NCBI GenBank assembly: GCA_947359465.1
Contig: OX375876.1
Coordinates: 70,934,998 to 70,998,997, forward strand
Reading direction: 5' to 3'
DNA from: Metellina segmentata
Lineage: Eukaryota > Arthropoda > Arachnida > Araneae > Tetragnathidae
DNA: 64,000 nt
Part shown: one piece after another, positions 32,007 to 44,045 of the stretch
Layout of the letters: every line of letters begins with the position of its first letter
Numbering within the stretch: the stretch's first letter is position 1
Notes under the pieces: generated by a model
What the model was told of the DNA's origin: nothing
Database searches by the model: none
Seen by the model: only the letters and a program-made list of their open reading frames with translations
Program-made: the position numbers and the translations under genes

Positions 32007-33435
32007 TACTGCTGTTTGTAAAAAATGCAACACCATGAAGGAGTCATCAGAATTACATGAAATTTAATACACAAACGGCTTGTATTAGTACAAATATATG
32101 AATAAATTTTCAAAGCAAAAAACAATATTAAGTGTCCGAAATCAGTATTTAGTGTAGCGACCACGCGCTGCAATAAATGCTGGTATACGACGTCGCAAGG
32201 AGTGAAACAGATGTTGAATGTCTGCTTGTGGAAGATAATTCCATATTGTTTGTATGCGCACCCAAAGTTCGTCTTTTGAAGCTGTAGGGCGAGGATCACA
32301 AGCGAGACGCCGATCAACCAAATCCCACACATGCTCAATAGGCAACATATCCGGCGAATAAGCAGGCCAAAGAAGAAGTTGCATGTGGTGGGCTGAAAAG
32401 AAGTCTCAAACATTCCTTGCAACATGTGGGCGTGCGTTATCCTGTTGAAAGAAAGCTCCAGGGATGCCTTGAAGGAAGGGAACGACTTCGGGCTCTAGCA
32501 CTTCACGGACGTACCTGTTGCTATTCAGATTACCCTCAATTCGTAGCAGCTGAGACCGTCCATGATACGAAATCGCACCCCAGACCATCACTCCGGGTGT
32601 TCAGCCGCTATGACGTTCGAAAACGCACTCTGGAAGGCGGCGTTCACCGGAATAGCATTTAACACGAATGCGACCATCATGATTCCACAAATTAAAGCGG
32701 GATTCGTCAGAAAAGACAATTTGTTACCAATCAGCCCGCCAGGCTCGGTGCTCATGATCCCATTGGAGACGCAGCCGTCGATGCTTTGGCGTGAGGGGGT
32801 TCCTGTACAAAGGAATCCTTTCACGCAGTCCACGGTGCAGCAGACGCCGTCGAATTGACGAAGCTGACATTAGTACACCTGTAACAGTAGACCAAAGTGC
32901 TGCCAACTGCCTGGATGAAGCTGTACGGTCATCCACCACCATGTGAACCAGGTGTCTATTATCGCGCACTGACGTCACCTTCCGTCGTCCACTCCCAGTT
33001 TTTCGAGTTGTCCTGTGCTCGTCGGTCCACTGCTTCCAAACTCGCATTACTGTGAAACTGTTGCGCTGCACACGATCTGCTATTGCGCGCTAGGAAAATC
33101 CTCCTTCACGAAGGCCGATGATTTTCCCCCGTTCAAACTCCGTAACTTGTTGAAATTTCACCCTATTTCGTCTTGGAGGCATACTCCACGACGAAACGGA
33201 GGTCTCACAAATCGTTCGCCTCTAAAAAATAACCATTCACTATTTTCAACGTCCCGCTACAGCCCTCTATTTATACGCTTTTAGCATCAGTTCGCAAGGC
33301 GCTGCTCACACCACGCATGCGTGGTGGCTTTGAAACGTTACTACTTTGCATAACATCCTATAATTGACAGTTGCTGCAAATTTCATTTCATTCGGAATAT
33401 ACTTCATGGAGTTGCATTTTTTACAAACAGCAGTG
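32007..33435 (-). mobile_element. Tc1-type transposon, inactive
   Basis: Inverted termini: ACTGCTGTTTGTAAAAAATG on the left and its near-perfect inverse on the right, with TA at 32005-32006 and 33436-33437. Length 1429 bp is near full size. The transposase is on the minus strand and carries stops. Its right end abuts a SINE-1 head. Confidence 0.9.
32142..33182 (-). pseudogene. Tc1-type transposase, broken
   Basis: Begins MPPRRNRVKFQQVTEFERGK and shows the bipartite DNA-binding region (ERGKIIGLREGGFS, SSIRRRLLHRGLRERIP). Catalytic motifs are VFSDESRFNLW, FFQQDNARPHVA and YSPDMLPIEHVWD, a DD34E triad with all three acidic residues readable. Stops fall near 33090, 32588 and 32405, so it cannot make a full protein, but sequence quality is better than for the Tc1 at 6027. 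Confidence 0.9.
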
Positions 33436-33440
33436 TATAT

Positions 33441-33745
33441 GCCAACCAACTGGTCTAGTGGTTAATGTGTTTGCCTCTAGATAGAAAGATTCCTGGTTCG
33501 AATTCAGGTTGATTTAGAGGTAGCTGGTGCACCTTAAATCTGTCGTGGTTAAACGTCCTCACGTTGGGTTGGTGTGGACGTTTGGAGAGTGTGGCGCCAG
33601 CTCAGATGTTGCCTCGTTATCTGATCGTGGTTCAAAATGTGATCCGAGGATACAAAATTACTTTGTATCCCCGGATCTCTCACTTAGGGGATTGATCCTG
33701 GACTGTCGTCAATAGCCCGTTGTGTTGCTCCCTACCTATCTCCAT
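33441..33745 (+). repeat. SINE-1 copy, near full length
   Basis: Starts with the tRNA-like head (ACTGGTCTAGTGGTTAA; B box GGTTCGAATTC) and continues through AAATCTGTCGTGG and CGTCAATAGCCCGTTGTG. A small internal duplication (GATCCGAGGATACAAAATTA region) is private to this copy. Confidence 0.85.
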
Positions 33746-33747
33746 AT

Positions 33748-34265
33748 AGGGCCGTCATGGCTCAGCGGGTGTGGTCACTGCCATAGCTACCTTCGATTTG
33801 TAAGCGGTGAAGGTTCGATTCCTGTTAGGTGAATTCCTACCTGGGTGTATTTCTCTCTTCTCTGTCGATAAAACTTTCATTGTGTGTGTCTTCTTCTTCT
33901 TCCTCTTCTTCAGGAGCACAACAGCCTTTTATAGGCCAAGGCTGACTCGCAGATCCTCCTCCATCTGGCTCTGTCTGGTGCGACCGCCCGCCATCGGTTG
34001 ACTCCCAAAAACTTGAGATCTCTCTCTACGTTATCAATCCATCTTGTAGGTGGTCGTCCCTTTCTTCTAGTCCCTTCAATTTTGGAAAAAGTCACTTTTT
34101 TGGTAGGGTCAGCATCGGGATTTCTAAGGAGATGGCCCAGTCATCTGATGCGTGACGCTTTAATTGTTCTCACTAGGTCGGTCCCGCCGAATTTATCATA
34201 TTTTTTTTTTGTGTGTGTCTATTACTTGATATTGTATGCCTTGTGTCTAGAGCAGTATGGTCAAA
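33748..34265 (+). repeat. SINE-2 copy, interrupted by a LINE fragment
   Basis: A second SINE family: GGGCCGTCATGGCTCAGCGG is a tRNA-like head with A box, and GGTTCGATTCC is the B box. The 5' part ends at 33891 and the 3' part resumes at 34211 (GTGTGTGTCTATTACTTGAT...TGGTCAAACATGGCTCTTG). The intervening LINE piece is flanked by the 10-bp repeat GTGTGTGTCT. Confidence 0.78.
33892..34210 (-). mobile_element. 5'-truncated LINE 3' end
   Basis: Minus-strand translation gives the end of a LINE polymerase: IRxLGHLLRNPDADPTKK, then RRKGRPPTRWIDNVERDLK and WRAVAPDRARWRRI, a motif set common at the C-terminus of RTE-like and related polymerases. An in-frame stop replaces a Trp. The 3' tail is GAA-rich. 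Flanking GTGTGTGTCT repeats mark it as a target-primed insertion. Confidence 0.8.
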
Positions 34266-34544
34266 CATGGCTCTTGTACTATAAACTCTCAAAAAATCAA
34301 ACCTCTCTCTATATATAACAATTAAATATTAAGTACTTATTGAAATCCTGTGTCTCGAAATTTAACTGTCACTTTTGAAGTGTTGGGGCTATGTAGTGGT
34401 ATGGAATACCTCCTATAGTTACGTCAATGAGAAAAACAAATTTGCAATCGCATACTTCCATATTAGCCAGCAAATTAATTTAAAATAATGATGAATATTT
34501 CAATAACTATTTATTGAACCAAAAATTATATATAAAAGTATTCT
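34266..34544. other. AT-rich spacer
   Basis: No feature recognised. Confidence 0.4.
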
Positions 34545-35365
34545 GCCGACCAAACGGTAGAGTGGTTAACCCTTCTTTGCATGATTTTTTCTTTATTGGT
34601 GAAATAAATCAAGGTGATATAATTCATGTTCAAAATTAAAGGGAAAATGGTTAAAAAAATCTTAGTATGTATTTATAGTATGAATTTAGCAAAAAACAAT
34701 ATGAAGGTATCATGTGGTATTTTTTAAATTAAACGCAAACTTTTTCAGAAATTGCTCTAAAAATAACAGAAACACATGTTACAAACCTTTCTTCCACTCA
34801 TTTTCACTTTTTTTAGCAATAGAAACTCAAATATAATAAAACAAAATTAAAAACGAAATCATACGTTTATTGCAACTACAACAAACAGCGGAATGACAAC
34901 TTCAAGCTCGTTTTACTGATAGTGACACTTGCTTATTTTTGACAGCTATGTTTTTTTTTATGCAATGGACATTAAAAAGGCATCCAGACACGATGATCAA
35001 CTTAAAGTGAACTTGTTCTTTTATACAATTTTTGGGCATTCAATGTTATGATGGAAATTTCCACCATTATGCAAAGAAGGGTTAAGGTGTTAGCCTCTAT
35101 ATCGAAATGTTCCTGGTTCGAATCCGGGTCAGGGCATGGATGTTTGTAAGCGTATGGTGTAGAGGCGGTTGGTACCTCAAATGTCCTCACATTGTCGTGG
35201 AGTGGACTTTCGAGAATGGAGTGCCAGTTCAGATGGGACCTCGGTATCTGACCGAGGTTCAAAATTACAAAGTGTTGTGTTTTGCTCTTTACCTTCAGGA
35301 TTGATCCCGGACCGTCGTCAACAGATCGTAGGTGTGATGTTAAGTTAAGTAGTGTGATTTTAATT
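34545..35365 (+). repeat. SINE-1 copy, interrupted by a piggyBac MITE
   Basis: The head (GCCGACCAAACGGTAGAGTGG) stops at a TTAA (34566-34569) and the SINE resumes at the duplicated TTAA (35082-35085) with GGTGTTAGCCTC, the B box GGTTCGAATCC and the full body. The TTAA is a normal part of the SINE (GTGGTTAAGGTG in other copies), so this is a clean empty-site comparison. Confidence 0.85.
34570..35081. mobile_element. piggyBac-type MITE, 512 bp
   Basis: Inverted termini CCCTTCTTTGCAT and ATGCAAAGAAGGG, flanked by TTAA on both sides, inside a SINE. CCC-initial termini and TTAA duplication are the piggyBac signature. No transposase frame inside, so it depends on a helper elsewhere. Confidence 0.9.
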
Positions 35366-36812
35366 TAGTTATCTACCTAAATCAGCAGTTTTAAAGAGGC
35401 CGATAGAATTTACTACCCTTCTACAGTAGTTAGAAACTTTCTTGGGATATTTTGTGAACACTCAGATATGTACAGTATATGGGAGACTGTATTCTAACTC
35501 CAACATCTTTCGTTGAAGTTGTCTTGTATTTAGCCTAGCTTAGTCAATATGACCCAGGCACCATAAAAGGACCCAACCAGCACACTTCTATCAGGAGTGG
35601 TCGATAACTCACCGGATCATTCTCCTTTAACGAATCTGAATTTTGAGCATTACTAATAATTTCAAGTGCCCGAACTGCTTAAAATAATATTTACTCTTCT
35701 GAGATTACCCGAAGTTACATTACATTTCATCTTGATATATGGGTTAGGAGAATTAAAACCGATTTCAAGATGCCTTCTATAAACGAGCGAAGCAGTATTC
35801 GTAAAATGAACATTAGGAAACTAAGATTAGAAAATGAATCACACATTTTCTTTAACCATCCAGGTGACTAAACTTCACGTCAAAAACTGTCCTGTTGTGA
35901 CCAGCATCTGTAACGATAAAACAAGCGTTAAATTTTAAAATAATAAACGGACACTTCAGAAAGTACAGAGTGCACCATACTTAATTGACTCCCTTAAGAT
36001 TCACAGACTGCGTTTTTAGAGAGTGCACTCACTTTCTAACGACGACAGGACTATTACCAAAGCTGAATACCATCAGGCAGAGGAATCTCAACATTTCCGG
36101 ACTGTTAGGTGATATCCCGTAATCCACGGTTAAGTCTTCACCCACCCACTCTAATTAATCCTCCAACAATTTTAACTTCGCCAACTTTTATCGTAACGAT
36201 TCGAAACATCTCTCGAGGTATTCGCATATATCAAACAGACTTTGATAGTGAATTCGAATTTCTACGTTTTGTCAAAATTTAATTATTCTAAATTATATAA
36301 CTTTGCAACTTGAATCAAAAAGAGACTCTAGTAGAGTTGCTGTGCATGAACTTTTTGTTGAATTCGAACTAGCACATGTCGCCAAATCTGGAAAGCACGG
36401 ACTATCAATGGCGTGCAAATGGGATTTTTAAACGAATTATAAAATGTCTGTAAACCAAGTTTCGTCACATACTTATCAAAAATCTAGTTTGCTAATGCGT
36501 CTAGGATGGACACTTCTCTAATATCTCTATCACCAGTTCCCTCATCATTGCAACAGTAGTTTTTGAATCATCCTTTCATTGATTGTTTACCTCCATCATT
36601 CATAAGTTTCCTTTTCCAGATACTACAGGAGTGTCCACCCGAAATCTTTCTATTTATATTTTAAGCGGAAAGTCATGAATTGAGTCAACTTGATGGTAAA
36701 TTCAGACATTTGTTTGATCAAAAATGGAGGCGAACAAACCCTGTCTTGAGTCATCATCCCTTTTTGAAGATAAAAATTAAAGGAAAAGGATTCATAATTG
36801 ACCGATACCGTT
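35366..36812. other. Spacer with a SINE-2 tail fragment
   Basis: A degraded SINE-2 3' tail lies at about 35515-35582 (ending GGCACCATAAAAGGACCCAA). The rest holds nothing I can name. Confidence 0.4.
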
Positions 36813-37075
36813 GATTTCTTTCTGAACTTGCAATACAGTTCAATCCTATCACTGGTTGTCTCAACGTGGTCATCGTTGTTTATCACACTGATTTCTTCCG
36901 GAACTCGCAATAAGCTTCAGTCCGGTCGCTTGCTATTTCAACGTGGTCATGGTCTTAAAACGTATTGATTTTTTGTCGGAATTTACAATATTCTTCAATC
37001 TTGTCGTTCGCTATTTTAATCGCCGTCTCTAGAACTGATTTCTTTCTGTACTTGCACAGCTTCTTCACTCAACCA
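36813..37075 (+). repeat. 77-bp tandem repeat, about 3.5 units
   Basis: Units start with GATTTCTT-like sequence at 36813, 36890, 36967 and 37037. Shared motifs are CTTGCAATA, CTATTTCAACGTGGTCAT and TTCAATC. Diverged from each other by roughly a quarter by eye. Confidence 0.65.
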
Positions 37076-37399
37076 GGAGGACAATAGTCAGTTTCATCTT
37101 CCTTCGACATCTTCACCCAGTTTGGGTGTCCAGAAAATGAAGGTTGTATAAATTTATATTGTCTTCAGTACATTCAAGAATATATTGATAATCATACTAG
37201 TGAGACTTATTTGTTGCTGGAAGTCCCCTTTTTCTCCTATAAAGAAAAAGCAACCCACTTTCTAAGTTATTTCAACAAAATATAATCCTAATCACTATAT
37301 TTATCCCATTCACTACCAAAAAATCTTAATTAATATTAAAGCATCCGATACATATATTTGTTCCAGTCAACCAGTTTTGGGTATGGTGTAATTTGTTTC

Positions 37400-37670
37400 C
37401 CTACCTTATGATTTGTCATCAAACCACTTGGAGGGTTATGAGTATTCTTAAACTGTTGTCTCCTGAGCAGTCAAACAAGATATGTTCCAAAGTCTCTTTC
37501 TCAGCAAGGCAAATAAGGCACTTGTTGGAGTCAGTCAGGTGAAAATAAATTAAGCAGTCCTGAGTTACAATGTGGCCTATTCTGGCTTTAACAGAAAAAG
37601 TAGGCAACTGCTCAAGAGATTTTTGTGAAGTATTGGAGTGCAATAGGGCCACTCCTGGAATTTATAAAGA
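37400..37670 (-). pseudogene. LINE RNase H / C-terminal fragment
   Basis: Minus-strand frame includes SVKARIGHIVTQDCLIYFHL, then CLICLAEKETLEHILFDC. The CXXC...EHILFDC pattern is the Cys/His tail after RNase H in jockey/I-like LINEs, matching the type of region found at 14450 but from another family. 5'-truncated remnant. Confidence 0.65.
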
Positions 37671-38450
37671 TGCTGATTCATTTCGGTGTTCCTCCAAGAA
37701 GTAAAGTGATAGAGTCTGTCTACTATCCAGGCACTTACAGAGGATATATGCCGACAAAAGAAGTGTGCCTATTGTGGAGATTTGAAGTGTGATCATGCTC
37801 CATTTTCTTAAACACAGACAAAACATTAATCGCAGGTGACAAAATAGGGTTCCTTACTTTTCAAATATTTTAGTTCCTGAATTTTACATTAAGAACTTTT
37901 CTACCTGATATTTCGAAATTCGCTCCTTCAATTAAGCCCATTAGTATCTGAGGGTTAAAAAACTAAAAGGCCAAATATTTATTGTAATTAGGGTCCCATT
38001 AATAGCATGTCGCTCAATGAGCACGATAGATTGTATGAATGGTATCTTTTGTGTTTTTATGTCTGATGTTTTGTTGTTAGAGAGAACATTTTCCAATATT
38101 ATTCTCCAACATTTGTGCAAAGTTACTTTGATAAAAACTCATTTACTGACACAGGCGGAATATTAATTTAAAACAAATATTGAAATTTAACCAGGGGCGA
38201 CAAGTTCTTTTTGTATTCCAGTACAAAAACATCTTTTGGTGATTTCAACAGAGGCTATTTTTGACCCATTTAAAGACATTACGTATTTTACTAGCGCATA
38301 TATGTAAAAGATAATTATAAAATTTTCCAAAGTTCTTGTGAAAAACAAAAGAAGAATACTCAAATATTAAAAGAGTTATTGAAGTTGCATAATCAGTCTA
38401 CGAGATACAATTATCAAATGTGTGTGCATTGATATTGTTTTTATATATTA
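37671..38450. other. AT-rich spacer
   Basis: No feature recognised. Confidence 0.4.
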
Positions 38451-39938
38451 CTAGCAAAATACCCGACCTTACTCGGTTTGAATTGGTTTACACTAGATTG
38501 AAGAGATAATCAAAATATATAATGACTTACGTTTTTTGTAGAATAAAAATTTATTTTAACATCTTTCGCCATTTTTATATTTTCTAGAACTTACTTTGGA
38601 CACATCCTACACATGATATCCATTCATGTAATACATTTCACATACATCGCACAATTGCTGTATGACAAAGCTACAAAATGACCAAAGGAGATACTAAGGT
38701 TACTACTATAAAAGACGATTTATAGGAAGATTTAGAATTCCCTTTCTTAAGTTCTTCTCATGTTCAACTCAATTAATTAAAATTACGATTTACGGCGAGT
38801 GCTCTAGCACTCATAGTCAACGAAACAATATTTTTTTACTTGTGGCACTCTTGCCTCCGGTATGCGACATTGTGAAATTTTGCAATCTTCTCCTGGCATT
38901 ATTACAACGAATTTTTTAATGTTGGAAAAAGTTCCAGTTTGGATTAAAAAACATTATTATTCTTTCAATAACGGCATTATTCTTTAAATAACGGCATTAT
39001 TCTTTAAATAACGGCATTATTCTATAAATAACGGCATTATTCTTTAAATAAATGAATTATTCTTTCAATAATGGCATAACTACACTTAAAATTTACTGAA
39101 AATTTATACTGACTTACCTAACATTTTAAAGTCTAATACTTTGTGGTGCTGTTGCGTGTGATGAGAAGGAAACACATTTATTAAAATAATAAATATTAAA
39201 AACAGGAAACAGCAAAGTAAAACAAAATAAAAGATGTCGCAAAAAATTGTTGTAAAGATATTAATTTGTGATTCATTTTTATCTCTTGATCTCGCACAGT
39301 TGCCACAACTTACAACTAAAACTGCACAAAATTTAGAAATGTGAAATTAATTCAGAGCGAAAGAACCTGAAAAAATATCACTACTCGCGCGATCTTGTTC
39401 ATTCTCGTTTCATTGAAAAATATCGTCTGTCCCAAATATTCGGAAATCGTTTTCATTGCGCAAAGAATAAAAATAAGACTCGAAATAAATGAAGTATCAA
39501 TAATGAAATTCCATAAAAAAAAATAATTTTTTGAAGAATAATTACTTTTTCAGCAGTACTGGTAAAGCAATCGAAGTAATCGTAATATTCAATAGACATT
39601 CCAATTTTTCCAAAACTACCAAATTATGGTTGATTTAAGTATACTTACTCAGGTGTTTTAGCATGAAACTCAACTAAATATAACAACAAAGAAATGTTTA
39701 ATATTGCATTCATTAAACGAATAGATAAAGTATAAAATAAAATAAAATTCAATCATATATCTGGAATACAATTCATGTGATGTCTAAACAAACAAAAAAT
39801 CGAGCATAGAACAGAAAGACGGACAGACAGACTTTCGCAACCAATGCCACTCACTAAATGAAGATAAGTACTCACTGTATGCAAATTTTCATGAAAATAT
39901 CTTAAACCGCGTGGACGTGTATAGGGCACAACATACAG

Positions 39939-39997
<59 letters not shown>

Positions 39998-40111
39998 CCA
40001 AACGAGAAAAAGGCGGATTCGGCATCAGAAGGGTCCAAAACGGATAGAAAACTTGAAATGGGTCGAAAATATTGAATGTACAAACAAACACTCCATTCTT
40101 ATTTATATAGA
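38451..40111 (-). mobile_element. Non-autonomous Helitron-like element, copy 2
   Basis: Same termini and roughly 95% identity by eye to copy 1 (25051-26668), again between host A (38450) and T (40112) without target duplication. The 20-bp minisatellite has about six units here (38950-39070) against three in copy 1, and the (CAGA)n run differs in length. Matching both ends at two unrelated sites shows that these are the true element boundaries. Confidence 0.75.
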
Positions 40112-40113
40112 TA

Positions 40114-41374
40114 GAATTACATTTGTAAGAAATGTTTTATATATTTAGGTTACATATTGATTTGGATAAGTATTTATGAATCAAATTAGTTTTCTAATCA
40201 TTTGAAAGATAAATCAAGAGAAAAATAAAAGATTTCAAGATAGAATATTTAAGGAAATTAAAAACTATGATCGTAACTGTGACATATATTTATTAGTAAT
40301 TCCCATAAACATTTTCGAAAAAATCCCATCAGTATTAAGAATAATACAAGTTCAGATAATCATAATTTTTACTGTCACAATATAACTGTCTAGAAAATCG
40401 TAAGTCTTGATTAAACTGATAAAATTAGATTCCCACTTAAGGCCAGATTATTTTCCTATACCGTGTTGCATTAGGCTAGACTTCATAAGAGTTTCTATTC
40501 GTAAGAAGTCTAGTAAATGTAGTTCTAGACTTGGTCTTTTTGAAAATGTCATGGGAATAAAAAGGTATTTCTAATCAATACATATCCATCATCGTGTAAC
40601 TACTTTATTTTTTCTTCAAATACTTTACCTCAAATTCTTTAATATTTCTTTTCATTGATCTTTCAAATGGTTCCCTAATATTAATTTTAATTGTATTACG
40701 AAAATAATTTGATTAATACTTAGCATATCCAATATATATACCTATAATATATAAAACATTATATAAATATAATTCATTCATAAACGTAAGTTTAGTCTAA
40801 TTCAATACAGTAAAGTGAATAATCTGGTCTTTGATGTAGAATTCCTTTAAGTTGTATGTAAACAGAAATTAATAGACGGATCAAACAATACATTAGATTT
40901 CTCAAATCTGTGATGGTCATATGGGCAGTTTGAAGCACTGTAGTCCTAAACTTCCAGTTATTGATTTCGCTGAGTACAACCTGTTTATGGTAGCTCTTTG
41001 ATGGAGAGTCAAATACTATTGTTTTAGAGTTTAGCAGAGTGGAATCTGCTTCTAGCAGTGCATGCCAAGCTCTGTGTAATTGGCTTCTGTCAAATTATAT
41101 CTATAGATCTCTACCGATTATTAGATCTTATTATATTGTCAATGAATATTATTCTATGTTCCACTAAGATGCAGTGATGATAATTCAATTTAAAGCAATC
41201 CAAAGTTTCGGCTCCCCATTACTTTCCATGTTAAAGTGAGTAATAATTGATTTATCTTTTCCAGAATATAATTATCCTAAGCACGATATTTTTTTATCAT
41301 CTATTCGTTAAATACTAAAAGATGTTTTAACCAGCTAATTAGTTATCTTTTTTTCTGCTGCTGAAATATATGAT
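40114..41374. other. AT-rich spacer
   Basis: No gene or repeat recognised in about 1.2 kb. Confidence 0.4.
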
Positions 41375-41460
41375 GGTGGTTTCTATGGCGCAAGAGCCAT
41401 GATTGCCCAAGCTGCGCCAAATACGACAGCCAACATCAAGGTATAGGCATACACACTAAA
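41375..41460 (-). repeat. SINE-2 3' fragment
   Basis: Reverse complement of the SINE-2 tail (TATGGCGCAAGAGCCATGAT; CCAACATCAAGGTATAGGCA), comparable to 34211-34265 and 59755-59835. Confidence 0.6.
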
Positions 41461-41785
41461 GGAAAGTTTTAATCATAGTGGAAATATTAAAGTAGGGTGA
41501 ACAATGGGTAACCTCTTAATATGCCCAGGATCATGTGGGCAAAACTAGTAGTAACGTGACCTTTGGAAAACTTTCGTCTGTTGGTTGGAACCTACCTAAC
41601 ACACACACATATAATTTCTAAAACAAGAGGAAATTCCAAGAATAAAAACCAAAAAGAATTATTGAGAATGAAAGTGTTGGTGTATTTATATTTTATTCTT
41701 CTTATGAATGGTCCATGGGAAGGGAAAATATTTCTATTCATTGCATAATCATCTGATTGATCCATTGATTGATCATATGAAAATA

Positions 41786-42822
41786 CGAGGATAGTTAGAA
41801 AAGTAATGAACGTTTGAGCATGCGTACCATTGTATGACAGTGGCAGATGCACCTGTCAAGGTCAGCCAGTTTTAGGGACTCGTCTACCAGCTGTTTACTG
41901 AATCACATCGCATTATAACGGTAATTGTTGTTTTGGTAAGTAAACAAACTGTCCAAGAAAATCGAGTGTGCCGCCAAATTTGAAGCTATATCTGTAATCC
42001 GATTTCTAATCTCAAACAATTTGCGACCAAGCGAAATTTATCGCGAAATCAAAATCAAAGCCAATGCTATGGTGATGTAGTGGATAAATCATGTGTGCGT
42101 CGTCGGTGCCGAAATTTTAATGAGGGAAGAGAGAACGTAAATGGTGAGGAGCGATGTGGCCGCCAAGTGTCATTGCGGATGAGCTTGTAAAGTCGGTCTA
42201 CAAATTCATCAAACTTGGATTGTGTCTTCGGTTGAAATTCATGTTACATTTTCACATGCGTCTTGCACTATCATTTACGAAATGGTAACAGATCACTTCA
42301 AATTCAGAAAAATCTGTGCAAGATGGGTGCTTCACATGCTGAATGACGACCACAAATGCTTAAGAGGAGTCGGAACCTCCTATACTAGCCATGTTAAATT
42401 GGCATATTTTGATGTACCTTTTCTCAGAACCTACCACACATAGAGATCTGGAATATTTTTGCATACAAAATGAACACTTGTTACTTTACAAAAATGAGCT
42501 TTTAAAGAAAATCACTATGGATTTGTTTTAATGGTTTTCCTATAAATCACTTCAAATTTTTCAAAAATTTGCATTTTTTTTAAATAAAAAAAAAAAGCTT
42601 TTTTAAAGATGTTTCTGCTTATCTTAATGGACAGGCGGCAGAGGAGTATGACTCTGGTATTCAAAAGCTCGTAACAAGATACTACAAAAGTTTAAATTTG
42701 CAAGGGGACTATGTAGAAAAGTAATATAAGGTATAAAAATGACAGTTAAAAAGTGTGGTAGAAAAAATTGAATTGATATGTATTTTATTTAAAAACGTTT
42801 ATTACTTTCCAAACGACCCTCG
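41786..42822 (+). mobile_element. mariner element with internal deletion
   Basis: Termini CGAGGATAGTTAGAAAAGTA and the inverse of CGAGGGTCGTTTGGAAAGTA, flanked by TA at 41784-41785 and 42823-42824. At 1037 bp it is shorter than a complete mariner. The N-terminal third and the last ~40 codons of the transposase can be read; the catalytic middle is missing and AT-rich filler (42440-42600) takes its place. Confidence 0.85.
41953..42725 (+). pseudogene. mariner transposase remnant, catalytic core deleted
   Basis: The N-terminal part resembles irritans/Mos1-type mariner transposases: FEAISVIRFLISNNLRPSEI, then IIYEMVTDHFKFRKICARWV, the usual ARWVP block. The frame shifts several times. After about 42370 the match is lost and resumes at about 42605 with AEEYDSGIQKLVTRYYK and a YVEK stop, the family's C-terminus. 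No catalytic aspartates remain. Confidence 0.8.
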
Positions 42823-42824
42823 TA

Positions 42825-43221
42825 GTAGACTTTGGTGATTTTACCACTTTTGTTCGATTTCTTTAGAAATGCTCATAAACACACCTACCCCGTAGTCAGA
42901 CGAAGGTGATAAGATATCAAGATAACATTTAAATCCATTTTCACCGAGCAGTTACTACTAGTCAACTGTTGGTTACTCTTTCTGAAGAACCTCTCAGTTT
43001 CAATACTCAGTCAACTTATATTTCACGTGTGATGTTTTACTGAAGAAAAAGAGAGGAAATACAACCAGGGAGGAATCCCACCTACACAACCACTAACTCA
43101 CAACTTCTTAGTTTAACAGAGAAAACCTCATCGCCACAGAGGTATTTAACCTAAACGCTGAGGCGTTCATTTTTTCAATCGTCTCCAAGAATGACTATTT
43201 CGCCTGCATGTCCGACCTCCC
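42825..43221. other. Spacer
   Basis: No feature recognised. Confidence 0.4.
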
Positions 43222-44045
43222 TAGGGCAACAAATGCAACAAACGCAACTTTTTTTCACACGTTCTACGCTGCATGTAAAGTACTAACACCAATATTCCTC
43301 CTACATGGGGTGTATTGTAAGTGAGTTATAACCGCAACATAAATACAACTTTTTGCATAAATGCAACCATCTGCAACTTTTTAAAATTTAGCTTAAAATT
43401 GATTAATATGAAATTAATATTTCCTTTTATGCCCTCTTAATCAACCCTTCGATTTAGTGTGTGTGATCCTGCGAACGCCAAAGTATTGCGAATCAAACAA
43501 GAAGTTCATGGAAAGAAGGTGTTCGTCCTAACAGATGAAAGTGAAGTAAATGGCAAGAGGTAACTTTAACACATTGCTTGGCAGTCTGGGTAATCCAGAG
43601 GAAACTTGCGCAATCGACTGCAGAGTTTACGAGGCTTTCGATCATGTTGTTCACCTTGTAGATGACGTTTTAAAATCTCTGAATGTTGAACAAAAGAATT
43701 TTGTGCTTCTTCCATCCAATATAACATATTATACGACTCCCGATATATTTTCCTCCATAAGTCAGTATTGCATCAGTCTCTGTTGAGGAAATTTTTTCAA
43801 TGTTGAAGAAATTACTGGCCATGGATCGACCATTCAAAGACATCAACGTTCTTCTGTATTTAATGATGTATTATAACACTGTTGTACAGAACTAAAATTG
43901 TCAATAATTTTTTCATTTTTTACAAATAATTTATTTTAGATTTTAGTGTATCAAAAATAAATGCAACTTTATTTCCATAATTGCAACTTTAGGGAATGAT
44001 ACATGCAACTTTTACCAGTTTTACTGCAACAAAAAAGTCGCCCTA
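43222..44045 (+). mobile_element. hAT-like element, internally deleted
   Basis: Ends TAGGGCAAC and GTCGCCCTA form short imperfect inverted repeats. TGCAACTTT-type motifs occur repeatedly within 200 bp of both ends in the same orientation. Transposase remains inside support the hAT call. The expected 8-bp target duplication is not visible, so exact ends are tentative. Confidence 0.65.
43480..43890 (+). pseudogene. hAT transposase remnant
   Basis: Reads VFVLTDESEVNGKR, a frameshift, then NTLLGSLGNPEETCAIDCRV and LNVEQKNFVLL, a segment I associate with arthropod hAT/DUF659-like transposases. A C-terminal piece (FSMLKKLLAMDRPFKDINV) follows after a large deletion. Not functional. Confidence 0.65.

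Noticed and set aside
33748..33820. Possible tRNA gene with A and B boxes
   Set aside because: Acceptor stem does not close and the sequence runs into a SINE-2 body shared with 59636-59835.
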